From positions 17,018,601 to 17,082,600 of the forward strand of contig OY987237.1 in assembly GCA_963920705.1 (NCBI GenBank): 64,000 nt of DNA, in the 5' to 3' direction. Within the stretch, counting starts at the first letter, position 1; each line of letters opens with the position of its first letter. The notes under the pieces are model-generated. The model saw only the letters and a list, made by a program, of their open reading frames with translations. It had not been told where the DNA came from and searched no databases. The position numbers were made by a program, and so were the translations under genes. The stretch is from Odiellus spinosus (taxonomy: Eukaryota; Arthropoda; Arachnida; Opiliones; Phalangiidae). Shown here one piece after another: positions 11,985 to 24,250 of the stretch.

Positions 11985-14900
11985 ACCACAAACGCGACGA
12001 AAACTGAAAAGAAACGGAAAAGACCCCGGATCCTAATTTAACAATTGGTTAAATAGCGATTTGAAATATCTTTTCTTTCCGCGTACGCTGGCTTCTATAA
12101 AATGTACGCTCGGTGATTCCGAAAGCGTTATCTCGTAGTGTCCCTTTAATACTTAAAACTCCTTCGTCTCCGGGCGTTTTAATCGTTCAAAATCCATACC
12201 GTGGATTCTAATTATAGAAAATTGCAACAATATTATTCGTTCGCTACGGTACTCGTAACCCGACAACCATTCCAAGGAGAAAGATAGGGATTGTAATCTG
12301 GCGTGGCTATTTATCGATTGAAGATTTTGACTCGGATCTCTCGGTAGCTAGGAACCTCCGTGTAGCCCGGGGACGCCAGATATCCACTGCTTTTGCATTT
12401 TTCCCTCGACATTTTTGACGTTTCTTTGTTTTATATACTAAGAACGTCTCTTTCTTTCCTATTTTCAAAAGACACCCATTTGTTTTAGCCGCTTTTTCAC
12501 CTCAATTCTAGTTACTAGGATACCATAAGTAAATAAGTTTGTAAGACGACATACTGCGGGTGACGATGAAGGGAGTCAGACCACAGTTTCCCCCCCAAAT
12601 ATTCTGAGATTTGTAGGGAAAGGGGGCCAGGACAGGTATATTCTTTGTAGAGTAAGTCGGACTCGACATCGCGACGGCCGGGCGAGACGCGTTCCTTCGT
12701 TTTGCGAGAGAAAGAGAGAGAGAGGGGGGAGTCGATTTCCATCGATACATTTTCATCCCGGTAAACGTCTACTTAGTTCCAATCTCAGCCGCTAGAGAGG
12801 GCAATTTCCAATTAAGAAACTTTCAGAACCAGGTACCAATCGTATTACGCCCCGTGTTGTAAACTCGAAGAATGATTTTCCCGCGAATTTGGCGACTCTT
12901 AACAATTCGTAGGAAATGTTTCGTATATTAGCGAAAGCTCTCGATCAGCGAGTATATAAGTATATAGACGTAAATACGGAGCGAAGTCAAAATGGCTCGA
13001 TATTGAAAGAGCCTTCGCTACTTTCAGGCTTTTATCGTTAGCCGCTGGTGCTGAGAACGAAAAAAATATGATGGTTCCTCCTCCTCCTCCTCCTCCTCCC
13101 GCGCATTCCACCCCCTCGTTTCAACAGCCCTAGCTCGAACGTCGGAAAAAGGCCCCAGCAGCGGCCCAGCAAGGTGTGGAAAGGGAACATTGTTTCGGAA
13201 AGGCGGCGTCCCAGTTTATTCAATTACTTTCTTCGTTGTAGCGCGGGTCGGAGATGGGGGGGGGGGGGAAGACCACCGGCTCCGACGACTTAAGGAGAGT
13301 TTTCACCAATCTTACGTTTAACTTCGAAGTAGCGAATCAGAATCCCCCTCTGCCCCACCTCTAGAATTAAAAAAAGTAGGTAATCCCGGGACCAGTGACC
13401 AAAAGATTTTGACTCGGTATAGACTGGTCATATTCGAAGATCCAATTATTGTACGAGCGTATTTGGTAAATCTACGAAAGGTTGGTCGTTTTTGAAGGGC
13501 CGTGAAAACGCGCTTTAAACGCCTTTCCCGTAACCTTCTCGGAAGTTGCCTCCTGGCCCGAGTTCCTCCATCTCACCCGCGCGCAATCTCCTTTCGGTAT
13601 AAAAGCGATGACATTTGGCGTCATCGTCTTCCGTACTGTTTTAGGCGAGCGCCGCGTGAACAGTCGTCGAGTTCCCTTATAACCTTTCTCTCCCTTAACT
13701 TCCACTACGCTCCTAAAATAAGCCCCGAAAAAAGACGAGTCTTCGCGAATTTAACGGCTCCGAAACAAATTGGGAGGGGGGGGGGGGCGAAAAGAAAGCC
13801 AACCTGACGCTTTTTATATTAAAAAGGTGAGAGCCAAATATGACAGTTCTTGGAAGGAAAAAAATATAAAAAGAAAGAGAGACGGAAAATTGGTTTTAGA
13901 ATGAAGGCTTATATTAAGAAATATCAAAATACGAGCTTCTCCCTAATATCTAAAAGAGTTCCGTGTAAGAAACGGATAAAAAAAAACATATTTTTCTTTC
14001 ATTATAACGCTGAAATTCTAAAACCCTGGTGGGTGGCTTCGCGTTGCGCTCCGAAGCGAGTAGGTTAGAACACTTTTACAGGCGCGGTACACTCTCAACT
14101 AGCCTCTTTCGACTCGTTAATCGTATCTAGGTCTTAGTTTATCGAAGCGGCTCAACCACCTTTTAAGCCGGTTCCCTTCAGCGTTCGCGGATTGATTCAA
14201 AATATTAAACCTAGCGGGGGGGAAACGGGATAAAAAGTAGTCCCGATGAAGGCTAGAGGAAAAAAACTCTTAGAAGGAAATGAAAGTTTAAAGAAGCCAA
14301 GGCCTACCGCCGGGCGGTTTTAAATTTCATCACGTACGCGTTTGACCTTTCTTTAGGCGCGCCGTAAGAGAAATCTAAGCTCGACCCGCGGCTGAAATTC
14401 AAACCCGCCACTAGTGTTTCTCGATTTGATCTACGGCGCTCTGGGAACCAAAACGAGACACGTCGGATAAGTAAGAAATAAGCCCTTACAAAGGCGAGCG
14501 AGAAAAGTTTCCGAACCAAGTACGAGAAGAAACTCTCTTTCCCCCGAACTTCTCGCTCCACTTTTATAGATTGATCAAAGTCTCGTTCGGACTTGATCGC
14601 GAAATATTGGCTTAGCTTCCTTTTAAAAAAAATGACGCCAAATTAAAATATCCACCTCAAACTGAATAATTAATTCGATTTTGAATAGTATTTTTTAATT
14701 GGCCGATAAATACGTCTTCGCGCGACCAATTGTTGCTAGATCCGTACGCTAGATACGAACGAGACTTAAGTTTGCTTCGAGGGAAAAACTTGAGAGACGC
14801 CCGATCGCTAGATACACTTTGCTTTTAAGCTTCTCCGAGAGACGCGAAGCTGGCCATCGTGGTACGCGAAGCTCTCGACATTTCTTGTCGGTGACGAGGG

Positions 14901-15999
14901 GGGGAATCTCGGTCTCCCGGGAGGAAATCTTTTGGGAAAAACCAACCAATCTTTGGTACGCGGTTTGTCCAAATCGCCATCAAAGATTAGATCTAATAGG
15001 AAATAATGTCGAAGGAGAATTCATTTACAAAGTTTTTGACGAGTTTACATTTAGATAAATTGGTTTCATATCGAATGCGAAACAATAATGTCCGTCCGTC
15101 CGTCCTGAACCTCCCCCCCCCCCCCCCTCTCCCAGATCTCGTACGAAAGTTTCGTGGAATAGAAGGGTCGTAATCTTGTGGCCGAAGGATGGGTCGTGTT
15201 TGAGTATTTGTGACCTCGCTCTCCTCGCGATTGAGTAAGAGGCCGATTCAATTTCTTCTTTTGGAAAGCGAGTTTCGAAAGATTCCACGTTTTTACGGCA
15301 AAAAGTTTTCAGTTTCCAATTTCGATTAAGGATAAAAAGCTAGCCGCGGATTCCATTCCGTATAAAGTTCTTTCAAATAAAATAAAAAAAAGCCAACGCT
15401 ATTTTTTACGATCAGAAGTTAATTTTTGGAAGTAACAAATTCGGAATACTTTGGGTGAAACCGTGGACTGAGAAAATAGGCTTCAAGAATGATTTAAGCC
15501 GGATGCGCGCTGACCTATTTTCACGCGTTTAACTTCTACGAGCGTGAAACGCGTGGAAATAGGTCTACGCGCGCTTCTATCTGACGACGCTAGATATTTT
15601 CCGAGTAAATAATTTTCCCGTCTCTAGTAGCGTACCATTCCTACATATTTGGAGTTTCAAAAGCTAAGAGGGAAAAGTGATATTTGAAACGCACCCCAGC
15701 ACCCCTAAGCGCGTACCAACGAGACGAATTTTTTAGCTAGCTTTCGGCAATAAAATAAAATAAAAAAGTACATTAGACAAATTGAGAAACGATGTTATTC
15801 GTTCGCCGAGCAAACCCCTTTCACCGCGCGGATATTTCATTTAGTTTGATTAAATATAAAGTTAAAACCTCAGGGGGAAAGCTCTTCCTTTTTTAATTCC
15901 GTTTCCCTTTAAGTTAGAACTGTAAGAAGAAATCCCAGGATTAGCGATTTAATTCTCCTCGCGTTCTTAATTCCGTAAATTAGAATCGTAATCATTTTA

Positions 16000-16174
16000 G
16001 AGATCGGGGTTTGGACAAGAAAATTTCTGATTATTTTATCTTTATTCGTAACTTAAAATTTTTCGAGAAAAGTCAATGATAAATCCAACGTAATAGCCAA
16101 TAATTTCCCGATTATTTTTTATGATTAACTGATTAACTGATAGTTGCGGATTATTTTGTCCAAACCCCGATCTC
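16000..16174. mobile_element. 175-bp hairpin MITE with TA target duplication
   Basis: Left end GAGATCGGGGTTTGGACAA and right end TTGTCCAAACCCCGATCTC are exact 19-bp inverted repeats, flanked by TA on both sides (15998-15999, 16175-16176). This is the hallmark of a Tc1/mariner-type non-autonomous element. No coding capacity. Confidence 0.8.
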
Positions 16175-17094
16175 TAAATCATTTTTAATAACTAGGGGTT
16201 GCCATATCTCGACCCGTTTTTTTAACTAACAGGCGATAGTAAAAAGTTCAGCCTTTCTAGTTTGAGTGAACGACGCGTCTCCTTATTTTTTTCCGAGTGT
16301 TTCGGTGTAAAAACGAGGAGGAAAAAAAGACTAGTTGAAGTCGTTATGTAAGAAGAATATGTCGGTACGTCATAGGCGCGTCGAAGCGGGGTTGGAGTTG
16401 GGAGGGAAAGCGTCCTTCGCGCGCTATTCAATCGATTCATTAACTAGAGATAGCGTCACGAATGACGCTACGGGAATAGACATTATTTTCTAAATGACAA
16501 AATCAAAGAGATATCTGGCATTCTAGCCTCCCGATTCCTGAAGGTGGAATGTAGAGAGAGAGTGGGGGGCGTCGCGCCCACTCAGCTCCGTCCAATTTGT
16601 AGAATGAACTTTCCCCTTTTTCGTATCTAGCGTAGAACTGGCAGCTAGACTCTTTCTCCGTTACATTCCTGATCCGTACCAACTGTAGATATCGTTAGAA
16701 AAGTTTTTCATTTTTTCCTTTCATTTTTTGTCATATCGCTTCGAAGCCTCGGTCGTTTTCCCTAAAAGCGGATTATGGGATCGAGAAATCGGAGATAAGC
16801 GGGTTTGCTTAATAACGACCATCGAGGCATCTTTTAATTTTATAGCTAGGAGTAATAAAACTCGCGCTTAACATCCTATCATTAGGAATTAATAATAAAA
16901 AAAAAAAATGGAACTGTCATAATTTTGTTTTGGAAGATCAATGGATTAAATTTTTTCAGACGCGCGTCTACTGATTTTCGCGAGCGTTTGTCATACGTTT
17001 CCGAATACGAGAAAAAAACTGAATTTTTAGGCGAATATTTCCAATTTAAAACAATTAATTTTTACAATTAAATTATCATTCAATCAAAAACATT

Positions 17095-17180
17095 TCCTTG
17101 AAACGTACCAAATTTATTTTCCTGGATTTTGGCCGACTTTTCGGGTTCATTTTCAATTTTCCTGACCTTTTTATTCAAAA
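17095..17180 (-). repeat. Repeat family 1 fragment
   Basis: The reverse strand reads AAAAGGTCAGGAAAATTG then AAAATGAACCCGAAAAGTCG, matching the family motifs in the copies at 568 and 7584. Confidence 0.5.
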
Positions 17181-17729
17181 CGTAACCCTTTTAGCGCGGG
17201 TCAAGGAGCTTGAGAACGAAATAGTTTTATGTCCATCATTCCTTCGAGTCGCGTTCGAAAAATAGCCAACCAAGAGACACGAAAAAGTTAAAAAGGGCGA
17301 GCTCTTCTTCTCGAAGCTCGAAATAGATGACGTTTAAAGGGAGGGGGGGGGGTCAAATATCCCTAAAGAGGAAATCCGCGTTTCGAAAAACAGGAATGAG
17401 ATTTCCTAAATCCAAGACGGTCGGACTTATCTCTCTGGCGTTGATAAAGCGCTTATCTTTCGATATTTGAGCAAATAAGGAGCCTCCTTCGCGTTGACCC
17501 CCATTTGCCCGAGAAAGAATCTATTTTAACATTGGGAAAGAGGGCTTTTCTACGCGAATTCGGATCCCTTCTTAGATTGTATATTCGTATAAACGTCTTT
17601 TTTATCCCAAAGTTTGGTTAAGAAGAATATCTGGCCGTTCGTTAGGGACAAATTGGTTTGGCAAATCTAGTCCTCGTCACTCCGCGCGGAACAACTTTTT
17701 TACCTTCCGACCAGGAAAGGTCCAAATCA

Positions 17730-17850
17730 CTCGAACCAGACGGGGGTGAGATGACTTTTTTGGGCTATTTTTAAGTGATATAGGCTGTGACTTAAAACTG
17801 GACCTTCGCTGATAGTATTAGACACTTGGCGTTGTTTACTTTTGTAGACT
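17730..17850 (+). repeat. Repeat family 5 fragment
   Basis: GGGGGTGAGATGACTTTTTT, ACTGGACCTTCGCTGATAGT and GTTGTTTACTTTTGTAGACT match the distal half of the family. Confidence 0.6.
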
Positions 17851-20800
17851 TTTGTTAATATATATATATTATGATATATTATTATATTTGTATGTATGGT
17901 TGATAGGGAAAAGCGTGTAGATAATGAATTAGGCCCCCGAGACGTCAAAAGCGAAAATTTGTAAATTGAATAAAGATCATCAATTACTGAGACGTATAAC
18001 CTACGTAATCCATTTTCAACAAAATACGCGCAAAAAAATCCCCTTTTAACCAAAAATAGAAATAGAAAAACGCGCGTAGAATGAACCCTGCCGCCGGGAT
18101 GAGAGCTTGTTACTATTTTTGGAAATATTTTCCACGAAAAATCCGATAAATAATGCTAAGCATGGCGCGCCCGTTATCTCTCTCTTGATACGGTTGGCCG
18201 CCCGCTTCGAGCCATTTTTGCCGCTTATTTTTTATAAGACAAAAATTGTGGATTTATTTGAATCTCCTTCCAGCCTTCAAAATGGCAAATTAGAGGCGGG
18301 AAAAAGGCTTAATAACACCGGTAAATCACCCTCCAAGTTTACAACGAGGCGTGTTACGATCGGTACACGTGGTTCCGGAAGTTTCGTCGTCGAGGAGAGA
18401 GGAAAGACTCTAATTGTTGGAGATATACGGATTTCTAAATTTCCCTCTCTAACGGTTGAGATTGGAACTAAGTAGGTGGCGCTAATATCGCGCCAAACTT
18501 TCTAGATTTCGCTATTGTAGATACAATACGGTCGCTTTCGCGCGGCTTTTTTCGTAAAAGTACTCATTATTATTAATATTATTAGTCCCCTACTAAAGCA
18601 AAGTTTGAAGCCGCGTTTTTTATCCTCGTTCGCCACTTTTTCATCCTTAAAAGGGGGTCCTTTAAAACGACTTCCTCTCTTTCATAGTTTCTTCCACATC
18701 ACCCACCCTGGTTCATTTCGTTTAATAGAGCCATCAACACCCCCGTCACTACCCGAGCAATCTTTTTCTATAGGAGACTAGGTCGTGGAACGCCGGAAGG
18801 TATCGCTAAGTAGGGCCATTTATAAAGAGAAGCCCAAGAATTGATGGAGACAACGAAATAATAAATAAACTCGGAGAAGGAATTTTGGAGGGGGCGCCAC
18901 CCCCCTACACCTCTTTTTTCCAAATCCCGATAGATGCCTTTCTTAGAACTAATACCCGACTTGCCGCCAGCGGAGCTTAGGGTCAATTTAAAGAGAAGAG
19001 CTATTGGAACGCGAGGAATCCATTACATTCTTATCTCTATTACATTCTTATCAATAAGAAATAGGAAATATCTCGTTGAACAACTCCGCATATTTTCCTC
19101 CGCGCTAATAATTCCGTTGTTCAAAGGGGGGGGGGGGAGTAACATATATTCAAGGACCGTATAACCAGTGTTCTTACAAACGTGGAAATTAAAAAATTTA
19201 AGGAAAAGTCCGGGAATTCGGGGAAATTTTAAGTTTGGACCTAAATGGGTTGTTTCATAAATAAAACTAGACACCTAAATTATTCCTTTAAGAGATTGAA
19301 ATAGTGAAAAGGAGGCTTCCTCCGAAGAGAGAGAGTACGAGACATTGGGGAATGGTTCCGAAGCCCGAAGGGTTTTGGAAGTGTAGGGTCGCGGCCGGCA
19401 AAGTCCTTTCAATTTGCTTAATAACGAAGAAAAGGAGAGGCAAAAATCTAAATGTCAACATTAATTCTTTAGAGAGAATTTCTCTCGAAACGAGTGAGAG
19501 GAATATTTAGTCGAAAGAGTAGCCCCATCATTTCCAATCACGCTCCCCCAGCTCGGGGTCGGGGTCGGGGGGGGGGGGGGGGAGCGAGGGGGGTGAAACC
19601 TTTTTGCGACTGAGGCCGCCAATAACTTTTAACAAATATATCTCGCTCGTAATTCAATTTATCATAAGTATTTAATCAAAGCGTCTAAGTTGGCGACAAC
19701 CGTCTCTAGAAGTCACTCGTCCCTAAAGACGAGGGGTGCCACTATAGCGTCGCGATGTAATTAATTTGGCCCTCCTACACGAATAATACTAGCATATATA
19801 TTCGTACTACACGCGTTACTTCGTGTCCGAAAATGAATGAAATCTTAAAAAAGTACAGACATAAATAGCGATAAATTCGAAGAGTTTGTTAATTTAATTC
19901 TAACTTTAAATTGATTGAAAATTAGGATTGAATGTCGCGGTTCAATCCCCCTTTAAACCCTAAACCCCTCGCATCCGCTCCGTCGTAACGCGTATAGGTA
20001 AAGCTAATAGACCCGTATGTCTGGACATCCTCCTACTATAAGCCGAACCTCGCTGTTATTATCGCTCGTAACTTAATATCACTCAAAGCGGGGAGGGCTG
20101 AAGGTGGATGGGATAGCGTAGCTAGAGAGAGCTTTATAGCTAAATGAAGGTACGTAGGTGAAGGAGCGCCCTCGGGACGCAATCGGAACCTCGAAATATA
20201 ATGAAAGAACTCGTCAGCGGCTTCATTAACCAATTAGAAGGGCCGCGCGTCCAAAAGTAAGCCCGGAGATGAAGAACCCCAACACTCGCGCGTTCGAGGT
20301 AATAACCCAACACTTCCTTTCCCCCCTTCTAACGCGCGTTCCAGAGGACTACTTTCATCTCAATGAGCTTTCACATCGAGTATCAATCCGCCTCGATAGA
20401 TTCCATCCCAACGCGAGTTTTTATATTTCTAACTCAACCAACAAATATCAACCCCATTTAGAGAGAGACGAGGACGCGGTTGCCCGACAATTTCAAATAC
20501 GATAATTCCATTCAAAAAACACGTTGGACTGGAAAGCGTGTTGATTTTAGGTAACTAGAAAATGTACCATCGCGTTTGAAGAATCTTTTACGGACCAACT
20601 TGAAATTTCGATCACTAATAGCTCGTGACAATAGATTAATAGGTCAATGGCTTATAATACAGAAACATCTTCGTTCTCATAAGCAAAGTTAAAAAAAGTT
20701 TTTGGAGAAAAATTGCGCGATTAATTTGGATAATTTCTATCCTCTCGTTCGTTGAAATATTCGAGTAAGCGTGAAGCGCTCGCCTAACGGTTGGCTAAAT

Positions 20801-21843
20801 ATAGTTTTCCCCATCTTCCAACTCGCTTTTATCAGATTTTGAGGCTGAAACGCTCTTTTCCCTAATGTCCGCCGTGTAATATTCGAGGCTAAATCGAAAC
20901 TAAAGGCCCGGAAAGTTTCCCAACGCGCCAACTTTCGCGCCTATAACTTCATTAGGAAAAGAGGACCAGGAGGAGGATGGGGCTCTTTTGTTCCGCCTAC
21001 ACGCTATACGTATACCAGGCCGCAAAATTTATAAATACGGCGCCAATTAAATCGCTTGTTGAATTTGGAACGAAGAGTAAATAAATTCGGAGTAGACTGA
21101 ATACTTTTTTATTAGGGTCTGATAAATTCTAGTACACTTTCCTTATAAAAATTGCGTCGCGATAAATCAAAATATTTATTCAAGGTTTGATCCATCTTAT
21201 CATTATTCTATTTCGGGATTTAAAAAACGTGCCAAAAAAATTCATTTTTTCTTTCTATTCTCAATTCCAAATCGGAGTTTGCGTCTTTGTGAAAATTGCT
21301 CGACTATAAAGGAACCGGAATGCGAAACTATTATTAGATGACCTTTCTCGTGATCCCGTGACCTTTTAAAGCTCGTTTGAATACTTAAATAAATATAGCG
21401 ATTACAATATTCTTATAGGAACTGAAAATATATTTAAAGCCTCAAATTTGTATCGATTATTCTCTTTGTAGACGCGCGGTCGGAAGAAATTAACATTTAA
21501 GTCATATATTAGCTAACTTTTAACAAACGCGTCGTGGTATAACAACGCGTTCGGAGTCGAGCAAATAAGCGCCAATAATAAATAATGGAAAATTCTGAAA
21601 GGGAGGGATTAAATTTAAGCCGACGGAACAAGTTTCGAGTGAAATATTTACGAGCTAAACATCGTTCGACCGAATTTGGCCCGCGGCTTTGTGGCGTTTA
21701 ATTATCACTAATTAGGGTAGTTCGTTAATCTACTCTCGAGCAACTCCGCGGAAAACGAACCAAACGGATTAACCGTAACTAGGATTCCGCCTTAAAGACG
21801 ACGTGGTTTCGCGTCCTGAACCCTAACCTCACCCTCCCCCCCC

Positions 21844-21846
<3 letters not shown>

Positions 21847-21876
<30 letters not shown>
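21847..21876. repeat. AT dinucleotide repeat preceded by a C run
   Basis: About 14 AT units immediately after CCCTCCCCCCCCC. Confidence 0.95.
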
Positions 21877-21878
<2 letters not shown>

Positions 21879-21884
21879 CAAAGG

Positions 21885-22175
21885 TCTATGACTTTATTCC
21901 GTAAAAGTAAACAACGCCTCGTATCTTAATACTATCAGCGAAGGTCCAGTTTGACGTCAAAGCCCATCGCTTAAAAATAGTCAAAAAGGTCATCACCCTT
22001 GTCTGATGGCTCGAGTGATTTGGAATCTTCAGCTCGATATTTTGAGTCTTGAAAAGAGAGGGATGGAATTTAGGCGGGCCGCGCTTGAATATATATCGGT
22101 CTTTCCTTCCAATTCCCGCGTTTCTCCAGAGAGTGTCGCTTCCTCCTTTGACTATTTGCGTGGCCACTAGTGCCT
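21885..22175 (-). repeat. Repeat family 5 copy, near full length
   Basis: Reverse complement of much of 35400-35620: GTAAAAGTAAACAACGCC, AGGTCATCACCC, GAATCTTCAGCTCGATATTT, AATTTAGGCGGGCCGCGCTT, GTGTCGCTTCCTCC. Confidence 0.7.
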
Positions 22176-24059
22176 CAAATCGCGCAGAATATACATTTAC
22201 CCCGGACCAATACTGACAGTATATTAAGCTACGGGCGTTGTTTACTTTCTACGGAATAAATTATAGACTTTTGGTGTTGATTATACTCCGAGTACAATTA
22301 CTAGAGTTGCTTAGGATTTGTTCTTACTTTTCAATTAATGGAGTGTTTTCACTCCATTGTTATACGAATATATATATTTCTGGAATTGACGATAATTTTG
22401 ACGCGAAAGGTATTGGTGACTTGATCCGGATTAAGTGGTGGCGTAGAATCAGCCATATTCTCTACAATAGGTGGGCGACCATAGCGCGATGACGCCTCGG
22501 TGTCCAGTTTGAAATCTAGAAAACGAGCGTGAAAACCCGTTTTTAAATCGGATTCTTTCCTCGATCCGACGATCCGGAGTCGAGGCGGTAGAAACCTAAT
22601 CCGCTCCTCTGAACGGAAGATGGTGTTAATGAAAGCGTCCAAGGAGCGCGCTTTCCCAACTCCCCCGGTTTCGGGCCCCGTTTTCAATTAGAGCGGTCGG
22701 ACTGCGTATTAAAGCGGTGACATTCTATCGGATTCCCCCGACTCCCAACGTCACGTTAACTGGAAGAACGCGTCACTAAGCCTCGGCCTCGAGTCTGGAA
22801 CTATGGAAAGGAAGTGGGCCTTTCCCGGAGGAATTAAGAGACTATATTTCGCGACGTTTTTCATTTCGATCGTAAAAAGGGAATGGGGGACTTAGACGAG
22901 GTTTTTGCCAGGAAGCGCGACAAAGGCTTACTTTAAAACAAAAGGAGGGGTTTCTTATATACGAAGGTAATTCGGTTGAGGCCGGAGGAGGTAGACGACG
23001 ACTTATGGACTGAACAATTCAATTTCGGGCCGCGCTTTCGTATAATCAAATTCGCCAAGAGTTACGAGTTCGGCCTGGCGCCAAATTTTCAAGATAATAT
23101 TAGATTTTATCAAATTTAGGGGAGTCTCGTTTTAAGGAATAAATAAGCCGGAAGTGTTTTCATTTTTCCAATTTTCCTTAAAATTAAAAGTAGGCTAGTT
23201 TTCTTAAGTTGCCGATAAATCTAAGAAACGATTAATTCAGTTTTGATCGCGTACAATTAAACCTTTAATGATTTGAGACATAAATTCTAAAGGAAATCAA
23301 AATTATTTCTTCTTAAATCAACTCTAACAACACGATCTTTTATTTAAGGGAAGAATTATCAAATTTTAATATTCCTCCAGTATCCCGTGAGAAAAAAAAT
23401 CAAATACTAGAACCATGTTGACCGTGTAAAGGTTTCACTCTCGAAAAATTGTACCTGCACGCCTGCTCCTTAAAATAGAGTCATTACACGCTTCACTAGT
23501 GACACGGATAGCCAAATTGCGGAAGCCTTAAATCCTGGTGGTTTATAATAGCCGTCGCTGCTACATCTTGGAAGCTGAGAATTTGGAGAAACCTAATCCC
23601 CAATAGGCGAGTGTAGGTTCGGCGATAACAATCCTCCTACCATTAAGCCTCGGCCATCTCTTCCTCGATAACGAGCGATCCCAAATAGACAGCCTTCCTA
23701 ACTGAGACTCCAAACTGGGGCCCGTTACTTTTTAAGATCCATCAAAACCCGAGCTGTCCAACGCGTAACTTATATCAACACGCCGCGCGCTAAGCCTAAT
23801 TTATTAACGGAACAAATATAGGCGGGAAAACCCCGCACGCGGGCTCCGAAATCTCCATTCTCTAGAGACACGCGTTCGCTATCTATCGCCTTCCCAATTA
23901 CCTAAAGCCCGGGTAACGATGGTGATTCGCCAGTTTACTCGATAACGCCGACTCCAAAGACATATATTATTAAAAACACCCATTTCTAATATCATCCCGG
24001 AATAGCGACTCCTTTAACGGAAGATATACGACTGATTCCAAAAATACGTGGTTGTATTA

Positions 24060-24250
24060 TTTCTAACCAACCTCGAAAAAGGCAAGATCTTACGTAGAAA
24101 CGGGTACTATTTAACGTCTCTTTTTGTTGGTTTCAAGGCTGGAAAAAGTATAATTAATCCTATACTTCGAACCAACCTTGAAATTAGGCAACATCTTCCG
24201 TAGAAACGGGTGCTTTTCAACGACTCTTTTTTCCGTTTCCAAGGTTATTT
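24060..24250. repeat. Repeat family 4 copy (CAAGGTTG / AACGGGTGC)
   Basis: CAACCTCGAAAAAGGC, CGTAGAAACGGGTACTATTT, then AACCAACCTTGAAATTAGGC and CGTAGAAACGGGTGCTTTTC: an internally duplicated unit of roughly 115 bp, shared with 52265 and 58490. Confidence 0.6.

Noticed and set aside
18107..18475. 122-codon plus-strand frame
   Set aside because: No domain, no splice partners, composition like the surrounding non-coding DNA.
19930..19952. tRNA B-box-like GGTTCAATCC
   Set aside because: No acceptor stem, anticodon arm or A box at the right distance upstream.
22349..22687. 112-codon minus-strand frame
   Set aside because: Lies beside a family 5 repeat, shows no homology that I recognise and has no splice context.
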